This document shows positions 1-6,882 of a stretch of DNA of 64,000 nt, in pieces. Where the stretch lies: the NCBI GenBank assembly GCA_021372615.1, contig JAJFUB010000039.1, positions 1 to 64,000 on the forward strand. The letters are read 5' to 3'. The notes below the pieces were generated by a model. It saw only the letters and a list, made by a program, of their open reading frames with translations, was not told where the DNA came from and did no database searches. The translations under genes and the position numbers were made by a program. Numbering within the stretch: the first letter of the stretch is position 1; every line of letters starts with the position of its first letter. The stretch is from a bacterium. Its GTDB lineage: Bacteria > Armatimonadota > Zipacnadia > Zipacnadales > UBA11051.

Positions 1-466
1 TGGCGCTGAAGATCATGTCCACGTAGGCGTCGAACGGCACGCCCCGCGGGGCGCTACCAGAGATCACGACCATCTGCGCATGGGGCAGCAGGCGGCTCCA
101 CTGCTGCCGCAGGTGGGCCAGCTCCGCAGGTGAAACCAGCGGCCCCACCTCGTCAAGCTGCGTCTGCGAGCGCGTCGCCTCGTCTACGATGTTCAGACAG
201 ATGCGCGAGTCCTCGGCGATGCGCACGAACTCCGTGCGGATCCCGTCGGCCTTGAGCATGCTGGTCAGCGCCGCGCCGATGTGTCCTCCGGCAAATCCGG
301 TGATGATGACGTCGTTCCCGAACTGCCGCAGGACCCGCGCGACATTCACGCCCTTGCCACCCGGCAGCACCCGGAAGCGCCGCGGCTGGTGGTACATCCC
401 CACGGCGAAGTTCGAGACCAGGTAGGTCCGGTCCAGTCCGGCATTGGCAGACAGCACGAGAATCAC
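1..466 (-). CDS. 1-phosphofructokinase-type PfkB sugar kinase (N-terminal part, cut by window edge)
   Basis: The first 155 residues of a PfkB-family kinase of the FruK/LacC branch, which phosphorylates fructose 1-phosphate or tagatose 6-phosphate with ATP. The segment LPGGKGVNVARVL near residue 40 is the family's sugar-binding glycine-lysine signature, and the protein begins MILVLSANAGLDRTYLV as in FruK. The ATP site and catalytic Asp lie outside the window. GTG at 466 is chosen because AAGGTGA lies 8 bases upstream; an in-frame GTG at 478 overlaps that ribosome site. It follows the aminotransferase gene across a strong hairpin, so it is probably a separate unit. Substrate is not certain. Confidence 0.85.
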   Translation of the reverse strand, partial: MILVLSANAGLDRTYLVSNFAVGMYHQPRRFRVLPGGKGVNVARVLRQFGNDVIITGFAGGHIGAALTSMLKADGIRTEFVRIAEDSRICLNIVDEATRSQTQLDEVGPLVSPAELAHLRQQWSRLLPHAQMVVISGSAPRGVPFDAYVDMIFSA

Positions 467-486
467 GACAGTCGTCACCTTGCGGT

Positions 487-520
487 GGGGCGGGGCGTCA
501 GCCCAGTGACACCCCGCCCC
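487..520 (-). terminator. GC-rich hairpin after the aminotransferase gene
   Basis: GGGGCGGGG (487-495) pairs with CCCCGCCCC (512-520) and the stem can extend through GTCA/TGAC inside the loop. It lies just beyond the aminotransferase stop and before the sugar kinase start. There is no U-tract, so it could be a factor-dependent terminator, an mRNA-stabilising hairpin or a palindromic repeat. Confidence 0.5.
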
Positions 521-531
521 GGTGTTCCGTC

Positions 532-1689
532 CTAGTTGAGCAACTCGCCCATGCGCCGCAGCGCCTCCTGGATGTTCTCCACGGAGTTGGCGTACGACAG
601 GCGCAGGTGGCCGTCCCCGTATTCGCCGAAGGCGGTGCCGGACAGGACCGCCACACCGGCCTCTTCGAGGATCTTCTTGGCCAGCGTGCGCGAGTCAATG
701 CCGGTGCCGGTGATCTGCGGGAACACGTAGAACGCGCCCTTGGGCCGCAGGCACTCGAAGCCCTTGATCTGGTTCAGGCCGTCCACGATCACGTCGCGGC
801 GCCGCTTGAACTCCGCCACCATCTTCACGCACTCGTCCTTGGGGCCCTGCAGAGCCGCGATCCCCGCGCGCTGCACGAATACGGTCGTGCAGGAGTTGCA
901 GTTCGTCTCCAGCTTGCCGATGGCGTCGGCGACTTCCTTGGGGCACACGCCGTAGCCCAGGCGCCAGCCGGTCATCGCGAAGCTCTTGGAGAAGCAGTCC
1001 AGGAGGATCGTCCGCTCCTTCATGCCCGGCAGAGCCGCGATGCTGTGGTGGGTGCCCTCATAGAGCACCGCCTCGTACGGCTCATCACTCATGACGATGA
1101 TGTCGTTCTTGATGGCGACCTCGGCGATGGCCTCCAGGTCCTCCATCTCCAGCACGCCGCCGGTGGGGTTCTGCGGCGAGTTGATGATGATCATGCGGGT
1201 CTTGGGCGTCACCAGCGAGATCAGTTCCTGCGGGTCGAGGCGGAAGTCGTTCTTCTGCCGCAGGGCGATCGGCACGGGCTTGGCGCCCACGAAGTTGATC
1301 ATGGACTCATAGATCGGGAATCCGGGGTTCGGGTAGATGACTTCCTCGCCCTCGTCCACGCAGGCCGTGATGCCCCAGTAGATGATGGGCTTAGCGCCCG
1401 GGACGATGACGACTTCCTCGGGTGCGACCGGGAACCCGCGGGAGGTGCTGATGTGCTCGGCTACGACCTCGCGTAGCTCGGGATCGCCCGCCGACGGGCC
1501 GTAGCCCGTCACGCCATCGGCCAGCGCCTTGCAGGCCGCGTCCTTGATGTGCTGGGGGGTATCGAAGTCGGGCTGGCCGATCTCGAGGTGGACGATGCTC
1601 CTACCTTCGCGTTCCAGTTGCTTCGCGCGCGCCAGGACCTCAAACGCGGTCTCGGTGCCGAGCCGCTCCATTCGCTTTGCCAGATGCAT
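532..1689 (-). CDS. class I/II PLP-dependent aminotransferase (aspartate aminotransferase-like)
   Basis: A complete 385-residue fold-type I aminotransferase that exchanges amino groups between an amino acid and a 2-oxo acid using pyridoxal phosphate. The PLP lysine is Lys235 in DCFSKSFAMTGWRLGYG; Asn174 (SPQNPTGG), Asp202 (SDEPYE) and Arg243 are the other cofactor contacts, and an Arg in GDGHLRLSYA near residue 362 should bind the substrate carboxylate. Length and motif order match the aspartate/aromatic/alanine aminotransferase group. Start ATG at 1689 has AAAGGA 7 bases upstream. The amino-acid substrate cannot be fixed from sequence alone. Confidence 0.93.
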   Translation of the reverse strand: MHLAKRMERLGTETAFEVLARAKQLEREGRSIVHLEIGQPDFDTPQHIKDAACKALADGVTGYGPSAGDPELREVVAEHISTSRGFPVAPEEVVIVPGAKPIIYWGITACVDEGEEVIYPNPGFPIYESMINFVGAKPVPIALRQKNDFRLDPQELISLVTPKTRMIIINSPQNPTGGVLEMEDLEAIAEVAIKNDIIVMSDEPYEAVLYEGTHHSIAALPGMKERTILLDCFSKSFAMTGWRLGYGVCPKEVADAIGKLETNCNSCTTVFVQRAGIAALQGPKDECVKMVAEFKRRRDVIVDGLNQIKGFECLRPKGAFYVFPQITGTGIDSRTLAKKILEEAGVAVLSGTAFGEYGDGHLRLSYANSVENIQEALRRMGELLN

Positions 1690-1707
1690 GGGTGGTTCCT
1701 TTCTGTA

Positions 1708-1805
1708 GGGCGGGGGCTTGTACCCCGCCGGTCACGGAGGCTTCTGTGCGGTCTGGGCGGGGCACGAGCCCTCGCCCTTCAGCATGCCCGGGCAGTTACC
1801 CGGGC
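1708..1805. repeat. intergenic G/C-rich palindromic stretch
   Basis: The 171-base gap between the aminotransferase and deacetylase genes contains two hairpins: GGCGGGG/CCCCGCC around 1711-1731, and GCCCGGG (1786-1792) paired with CCCGGGC (1799-1805) over a 6-base loop. The second may end the deacetylase transcript. The phrase GTAGGGCGGG also occurs at about 15881, suggesting a dispersed element. Confidence 0.4.
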
Positions 1806-1860
1806 CGACTAGAGCCGCCCTGATGGCATCCTCGGCGCAGCAATGGGGTGCGGAAACCTA

Positions 1861-2715
1861 TCATAGTGTCTCCGGCGGGTTGAGCGCCGCCTGTGCGACC
1901 TCGCGGTAGGTGACAAACCGCACCGGCTCGTGCTTGCGCTGCGCGTACTCGATCAGCGCCGCCAGCGCGGCCAGTTCCGGGTCGTGCCGCGAATGGGTAT
2001 CAGGATGGAGGGCCAGTGCGTACACCAAACCCCCCATATCATACGCGAAATCGAGGCAGTCGTGCAAATGCTTGATCCACCCGCGCAGGTCCCGCCCCTG
2101 GCTGTCGAACCAGTGCCGGTCGGAATACCCGCTGAGGGGGATCTCCAGCAGCCCGCTCTCGTATCGGCGGGGCTGCATGTGCTTCATCATCATGTATGCG
2201 TTCTTGTCGGCGACCACGTCGTACTTGCCGGTCGGAGCCTTCGTGGCGTAGTGGCTGCTGACGAAGCGCAGCCCAGTTGCCAGGAGCATCTCCTGCACGT
2301 CCCCGCGGCCGTGTAGCCCGTCGCGGTAGCCGCCCGGCCCCCTCAGCCCCAGCGGAGCGAACCCGAGCACCTCCGCGAACACTTCGTTCGTCTCCTCGAC
2401 CTCGCGCCACACCGCCCCGGCATCGTCTGCCAACAGCGACAGGTGGCTGTACGTATGCTGGTCCAGGGCATGACCGCGCGCGGCAAGGTCCCGCCACACC
2501 TCCGCCGGGTCCTCAAGGCTCTGCCCCAGGACGAAGTACTGCAGACGGAAGTCTGCCGCTTCGGCCAGGGCCGCCAGGTCCAGCATGTACTGCAGCACCC
2601 GGTCATCCAGGTGCCCGTGCGTGACGCCGGTCGGGTTGGTATCGGCGTACTCCCCGATCATCTCACAATCCCAGCCGACCGCCACCACGCACCGAGCGTC
2701 GCCGAAGAGAGTCAC
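1861..2715 (-). CDS. polysaccharide deacetylase-like protein (NodB homology domain)
   Basis: About 284 residues with the NodB carbohydrate-esterase 4 fold, the group that removes N-acetyl (or formyl) groups from glycans and related amides. Motif 1 is reduced to VGWDCEM (Asp16), and motif 2 is HTYSHLSL with metal-binding His87 and His91; RGPGGYRDG fits motif 3. No signal peptide, so it may act in the cytoplasm like PuuE-type members. GTG at 2715 is preferred (GGAG 8 bases upstream); an ATG at 2826 would add 37 residues of poor composition. It is followed by a hairpin and lies downstream of a Gfo/Idh/MocA dehydrogenase. Substrate unknown. Confidence 0.8.
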   Translation of the reverse strand: MTLFGDARCVVAVGWDCEMIGEYADTNPTGVTHGHLDDRVLQYMLDLAALAEAADFRLQYFVLGQSLEDPAEVWRDLAARGHALDQHTYSHLSLLADDAGAVWREVEETNEVFAEVLGFAPLGLRGPGGYRDGLHGRGDVQEMLLATGLRFVSSHYATKAPTGKYDVVADKNAYMMMKHMQPRRYESGLLEIPLSGYSDRHWFDSQGRDLRGWIKHLHDCLDFAYDMGGLVYALALHPDTHSRHDPELAALAALIEYAQRKHEPVRFVTYREVAQAALNPPETL

Positions 2716-2841
2716 TTCCCGCACTCCAGAAGATACGCCACGGCAGCCGGGGAGACCGGCTGCCATGGCTCGTAGTCGTGTTTGCCCCGCCAGGCCCATT
2801 ATGCCAGCTTGCGGGCCCGGTGGCAAGGCGCGTGCGGAGGC

Positions 2842-3831
2842 CTAGGCCAGCAGATCGGCCGGGTTGACCGCCGCCCCGTCCTGTTCGGCGGACTTGGCAA
2901 CCGCGACCGACACGGCCAGCGACTTGGCGGCGTCCTCGTAGTCCGAGAACGCCAGCGAGCGGTCGCCCTGGCAGGCTGCGACGAAGGCCTTGTCCTCGCC
3001 CGTGTAGCCGTCAGCCTGCATGGCGTACTCGCCGCCGCCGTCGGCACAGCCCCGGCCCGCCCACGACAGGTTGTGCCCCGCCACCTGTAGCGTGAACTCG
3101 TGGGCCATGACGCGCAGGGAACTCTGCCCCCAGCCGGCTACGATCGAGGTGTTCGAGATGTTCCCGATGGCGCCGCTGGCGAAGCGCAGGTTGGCCGACG
3201 CCGCGTCCGCGATGTCGTAGTTCTCCAGCACTTCGTGCATCACCCGGCGCGTCTCGAACCCGCTCACTTCGACGACGTCGCCGCACAGGTACCGGGCCAT
3301 GTCCACGATGTGCGTGGTCTGCTCGACGAACTGCCCACCCGACTGGGCCTGGACGCGCCACCACGGCGCGCCCGGTGTGCCGCCCCAGAAGTTGCCGAAG
3401 ACCAGGCCGATGCGCTTGTCGGCCAGCATCTCCTTGGCCTTCATCACATGGTCATCCCAGCGGTACTTGTAGGCCACGACGGTGGCCACGCCGGCACGCT
3501 TGATAGCGGACAGGATCGGCTTGGCCATCTCCATGTCAATGGCTACCGGCTTCTCGATCAGCATGGGCAGGCCGAGGTCACAGCAGGCGAACTCGATGTC
3601 GCCATGCGCGAACGGGGGCACACAGATGACGACCCCGTCCAGCTTGACCTTGTCGAGCAGCTTGCGGTAGTCGTCGAAGGCTTCCCCGCCGAAGTCGGCG
3701 GCGGCTTTCTGCGCGCGATCGAGCGCGACATCGGCATAGCCGGCCATCTGCACCTCGGCCATCTCCGACAGGCGCTTCATGTGGCCCTGGGCGATACCGC
3801 CGGTGCCGATAAACCCGAGACGAATGGACAT
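2842..3831 (-). CDS. Gfo/Idh/MocA-family NAD(P)-dependent oxidoreductase
   Basis: A 329-residue sugar or inositol dehydrogenase-like protein. The N-terminal Rossmann fold shows GFIGTGGIAQGH (residues 6-17) for the dinucleotide, and EKPVAI at 93-98 carries the family's conserved Lys. Length is typical and no secretion signal is present. Start ATG at 3831 has GGGAG about 9 bases upstream. It is followed by the NodB-type deacetylase, so the two may act on the same sugar derivative, but that is inference. The family covers many substrates. Confidence 0.9.
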   Translation of the reverse strand: MSIRLGFIGTGGIAQGHMKRLSEMAEVQMAGYADVALDRAQKAAADFGGEAFDDYRKLLDKVKLDGVVICVPPFAHGDIEFACCDLGLPMLIEKPVAIDMEMAKPILSAIKRAGVATVVAYKYRWDDHVMKAKEMLADKRIGLVFGNFWGGTPGAPWWRVQAQSGGQFVEQTTHIVDMARYLCGDVVEVSGFETRRVMHEVLENYDIADAASANLRFASGAIGNISNTSIVAGWGQSSLRVMAHEFTLQVAGHNLSWAGRGCADGGGEYAMQADGYTGEDKAFVAACQGDRSLAFSDYEDAAKSLAVSVAVAKSAEQDGAAVNPADLLA

Positions 3832-3871
3832 GTGAGAGTCACTCCCTCTGTGTGTCTATGACGAACAGGGG

Positions 3872-4924
3872 CTACTTCCCGCCCCCACGACGCTTCTCCT
3901 CCCGCAGCCACGCCAACACGCCGGTGAATTCCTGCGGCGCTGCCGCCTCCAGCGCCAACACCTTCCCCGTGGTGGGGTGTCGGAACGTGAGTCGCCCCGC
4001 GTGCAACCCCTGGCCCGGCAGGGCCGCGAGCAGCGCCAGCAACTCGGCCGGCTCCTCTGTGTCCCGCACCGGGTCGCCATACACCGGGTCGCGCATGATC
4101 GGGCAGCCCAGATGCTGCATGTGCACGCGGATCTGGTGGGTGCGCCCGGTCTCCAGCACGCAGGCCACGAGCGCCGCCTGCCGCCGCCGCGGACGCTCCC
4201 CCGCCCCCTCAGTCCACGACCAGGCGAAGCTCTCGACGCTGCGGTAGTGGGTGATGGCCTCGCGCCCTCTGCCCCACTCCTGCACCGCCATCATCGTCCG
4301 ATGCTGCGGATGACGCCCGAAGCCGGTCCGGACCGTGCCCTCCGCGGGCTCCGGACGCCCCCAGACCAGGGCCTGGTACTCCCGCCGCGCCTCGTGAGCC
4401 TCCACCTGCCGGGCGAGTTCCGCGTGCGCCTGCTCGGTCTTGGCCACGAGCAGTAGCCCCGAGGTATGCCGATCGAGCCGGTGGACGATCCCCGGGCGGA
4501 TGTCACCGCTGCCGGCACTCAGGCGACAGTGCGCCAGCAGGGCGTTCACGAGCGTCCCGTCCCCGTGGCCCCGCGCCGGATGGACGACCATCTTGGCGGG
4601 CTTGTTGACCACCAGCAGATGCTCGTCTTCGTATGCGATGTCCAGGGGGATGCTCTCGGGCTGGGGTGCGTAGGGCCGTGGCGTTGTGGGAGGGGTCACC
4701 GACCCCGACGGGTCGCGGTCGGTGACCGCTCCCACAACAATGGTCTGCCCGGCGGCAGGCTTGTCCGAGGCCCGCACGGGCGCGCCGTCTGTCAGGACCA
4801 ACCCGTCCTTGATGAGCCGCTGGAGGGCGCTGCGAGTCATGTCCGGCAGCAGTTGCGCCAGCACACGGTCCAGCCGTTGTCCGGCCAGATCGCCTGGCAC
4901 CACCAACTCGCGGGCGCGGTTCAT
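3872..4924 (-). CDS. rluD: RluA/RluD-type 23S rRNA pseudouridine synthase with a repeat-derived linker
   Basis: A 350-residue pseudouridine synthase. An S4 RNA-binding domain (about residues 5-62) is followed by the RluA catalytic domain (about 92-340) with catalytic Asp151 in HRLDRHTSG. It isomerises uridines in large-subunit rRNA. The linker between domains (residues 63-81) is encoded by a 54-bp palindromic repeat that keeps frame (4684-4737). The start ATG at 4924 overlaps the lgt stop as ATGA, so it is probably translationally coupled to lgt. The exact RluA/C/D subtype is inferred from domain order. Confidence 0.9.
   Translation of the reverse strand: MNRARELVVPGDLAGQRLDRVLAQLLPDMTRSALQRLIKDGLVLTDGAPVRASDKPAAGQTIVVGAVTDRDPSGSVTPPTTPRPYAPQPESIPLDIAYEDEHLLVVNKPAKMVVHPARGHGDGTLVNALLAHCRLSAGSGDIRPGIVHRLDRHTSGLLLVAKTEQAHAELARQVEAHEARREYQALVWGRPEPAEGTVRTGFGRHPQHRTMMAVQEWGRGREAITHYRSVESFAWSWTEGAGERPRRRQAALVACVLETGRTHQIRVHMQHLGCPIMRDPVYGDPVRDTEEPAELLALLAALPGQGLHAGRLTFRHPTTGKVLALEAAAPQEFTGVLAWLREEKRRGGGK
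4684..4737. repeat. 54-bp palindromic repeat inside the rluD-like gene
   Basis: Two 26-base arms (4684-4709 and 4712-4737) are inverted copies with 24 of 26 positions matching, separated by GG. The core is TGTGGGAGSGGTCACCGACC. Single arms of the same family occur at 19069-19094, 52815-52840 and 52859-52884. The element is 18 codons long, so it leaves the reading frame intact. Confidence 0.9.
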
Positions 4925-5913
4925 GGTCGTGGTTTGCGGGGAGGCTTCTCGGCCGGCGGCTCGGCAGTCGCCACGTGGGGCTTGCGCCACGTCAGCGCCA
5001 GCACCAGCCCCGCCGCAGCGAAGATCAGGATGGAGGCCAACTGGCCTTCGGTCAGCGCCGGCAGACCGGGCATGGGCTTGCCTGTCGCCCCGGCGCGCGT
5101 GTACTCCACCAGGAAGCGGTAGATCGAGTAGAGCATCAGGTACGACAGGAACAGGTGGCCCGGCCGGGGGAGCTTCCCGCGCAACTTGAGCAAGATAGCG
5201 AAGATGGCGAGAGAGGACACAAAGGCGTAGAGCTGCGTCGGATGGACCGGAACGTGGGGCATGTCCCCGTACGGGAACTGCATCGCCCACGGCAGGTGGC
5301 ACTCATGCCCGTGGCAGCAGCCGTTGAGGAAGCAGCCGATCCGTGTGATGGCATACCCCAGCGCGATGCCCGGCGCGGTGACATCGGTCAAGGCGGGAAA
5401 CGACTTGTGCCGCCGGTGTGCAAAGAGCAGCCCGGCCAGCACGGCCCCCAGCAGCCCGCCGTGGAAGGACAGGCCCCCCTCCCAGACATTCAGCAGCTTG
5501 TCCGTGTGCCCGGCGTAGTGGCCCCAGTCCAGCGCCACAAACACCACGCGCGCCCCCAGGATCGCGCCGATCAGCGCATACAGCGACAGGTCCAGGCACT
5601 CCGCTGGGGCGATGACATCCCGGGCGCCCGAGCGGGCCATGTAGACCGTGCCCGCGGCGAAAGCCAGCACCAGCATGGTGCCCCACGCCTTGATCTTGAC
5701 GGGACCGAAGTGATTGACGAGGAGGAACACGACCACGCCCACGGCCACTGCGGGCAGCAGGGCGACGAGGGCGCGCTGGACGGTGATCGGCTTGCCGTTG
5801 GCCCAGCGCCGTTCCCCCCACAGCCACGCCAGGACGAGGGCATAGGCGACGACAATGACCACCGGGAGCACCACCGGGCTCCACGGGCCTAGGGACAGCA
5901 GCTCCGGACGCAC
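4921..5913 (-). CDS. lgt: prolipoprotein diacylglyceryl transferase
   Basis: Inner-membrane enzyme, 330 residues, that moves diacylglycerol from phosphatidylglycerol to the lipobox cysteine of lipoprotein precursors, the first step of lipoprotein maturation. There are several hydrophobic segments; the Lgt signature RIGCFLNGCCHG lies near residue 195, with HPTQLYAF following, and GLSFHGGLLG holds the conserved His-Gly-Gly. Start is GTG at 5913, overlapping the lspA stop by one base (TAGTG), so Lgt and LspA, consecutive steps of one pathway, are co-translated. The lipoprotein at 21777 is a likely client. Confidence 0.95.
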   Translation of the reverse strand: MRPELLSLGPWSPVVLPVVIVVAYALVLAWLWGERRWANGKPITVQRALVALLPAVAVGVVVFLLVNHFGPVKIKAWGTMLVLAFAAGTVYMARSGARDVIAPAECLDLSLYALIGAILGARVVFVALDWGHYAGHTDKLLNVWEGGLSFHGGLLGAVLAGLLFAHRRHKSFPALTDVTAPGIALGYAITRIGCFLNGCCHGHECHLPWAMQFPYGDMPHVPVHPTQLYAFVSSLAIFAILLKLRGKLPRPGHLFLSYLMLYSIYRFLVEYTRAGATGKPMPGLPALTEGQLASILIFAAAGLVLALTWRKPHVATAEPPAEKPPRKPRP

Positions 5914-6458
5914 TAGGGGCCCTCCTCACCGACCACCGACTCGTCGGCCACCTCGGCACAGCTTGCGGGCTTGTGCAGGAACAGGCCATGCATCAGTAGC
6001 AGCAGCGCCCCGATCACCACGCAGGCATCGGCGAAGTTGAAGACCGGCCAGAAGCTGACATCAATGAAGTCCGTCACGCGCCCCACGCGGATGCGGTCCA
6101 CCATGTTGCCCAGCGCCCCCCCGACCAGCAGCGCCAGGGACCAACCAACCACGCCGCTCTGGCGCGCGTAGCGGCTGCCCCACAGCAGGAGGAGCACGAT
6201 GCACGCGGCCGCCAGCAGGGGCAACGCCCGGCCCCCGTCGGCCCACAGACCGAAGGCGATGCCGGTGTTGTCCGTGTGCCTGATCTTCACGAACGAACAC
6301 ACACGGATGAACTCCCCCCGCTGCAGATGCGAAATCACCAACCACTTGGTGAGCTGGTCAATCCCCACCACAACGCCGGCCAAGACGACCAGGAGCCAGC
6401 CCGGCAGCCGCCCCTGGCTACCCCCCTCACTGTCTTGCTCGCCGTTCAGGCAGCTCAT
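5913..6458 (-). CDS. lspA: lipoprotein signal peptidase II
   Basis: Membrane aspartyl protease, 181 residues, that cleaves signal peptides of lipid-modified prolipoproteins. Four hydrophobic helices are visible. The catalytic aspartates are Asp121 in GALGNMVDRI and Asp144 in FNFADACV, and NTGIAFG (64-70) is the conserved asparagine motif. The C-terminal tail is longer than usual. Start ATG at 6458 overlaps the stop of the dksA-like gene by one base (TAATG), and its own stop overlaps the lgt start. Confidence 0.95.
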   Translation of the reverse strand: MSCLNGEQDSEGGSQGRLPGWLLVVLAGVVVGIDQLTKWLVISHLQRGEFIRVCSFVKIRHTDNTGIAFGLWADGGRALPLLAAACIVLLLLWGSRYARQSGVVGWSLALLVGGALGNMVDRIRVGRVTDFIDVSFWPVFNFADACVVIGALLLLMHGLFLHKPASCAEVADESVVGEEGP

Positions 6459-6835
6459 TAGCCCGCCAGACGCTTGCGGCAGTCAGCGCACATCGCAGCC
6501 CAGGGCAGGAAATCCAGGCGCGCTTTGGCTATGTTCTTGCCGCACGAATCGCACTGTCCGTACGTGCCCTTGTCCATCTTCCCCAGCGCATGCTCGACGT
6601 AGGCCAGCATGTCGCGGAAGTTCTCCCCGATGGCCATGGCCTGCGTGCGCTCGAGGGTATCGGAGGCCGCGTCGCCGCCGGGCTCGTCGAAGTCCTCGGC
6701 GGAGATCTGCGAGTCCAGACGATCGCGGCCGGCAGTGCGGTCCTCGATGCGGCGGATCTGGTCGAGCAGACGCTCGCGTTCGGCCTCCAGAGCTTCACGG
6801 TACTTCTTGGTGTCCAGCTTACGTTTCTGAGCCAC
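6458..6835 (-). CDS. DksA/TraR-type C4 zinc-finger protein
   Basis: A 125-residue DksA/TraR-family protein: an N-terminal coiled coil (about residues 8-85) followed by a C4 zinc finger, Cys95, Cys98, Cys116, Cys119, in the family pattern CDSCGKNI ... LPWAAMCADC. Family members bind RNA polymerase through its secondary channel and alter promoter response, often with ppGpp. Start GTG at 6835 has GGAGGA about 7 bases upstream. It lies between ileS and lspA; an ileS-dksA-like-lspA order is known in other bacteria. Whether the coiled-coil tip acidic residues make it a true DksA is not shown. Confidence 0.9.
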   Translation of the reverse strand: MAQKRKLDTKKYREALEAERERLLDQIRRIEDRTAGRDRLDSQISAEDFDEPGGDAASDTLERTQAMAIGENFRDMLAYVEHALGKMDKGTYGQCDSCGKNIAKARLDFLPWAAMCADCRKRLAG

Positions 6836-6882
6836 GGAGAAGTCCTCCTGTTGTGTTGCATGCGGCAGGTCCGCGGGTGATA

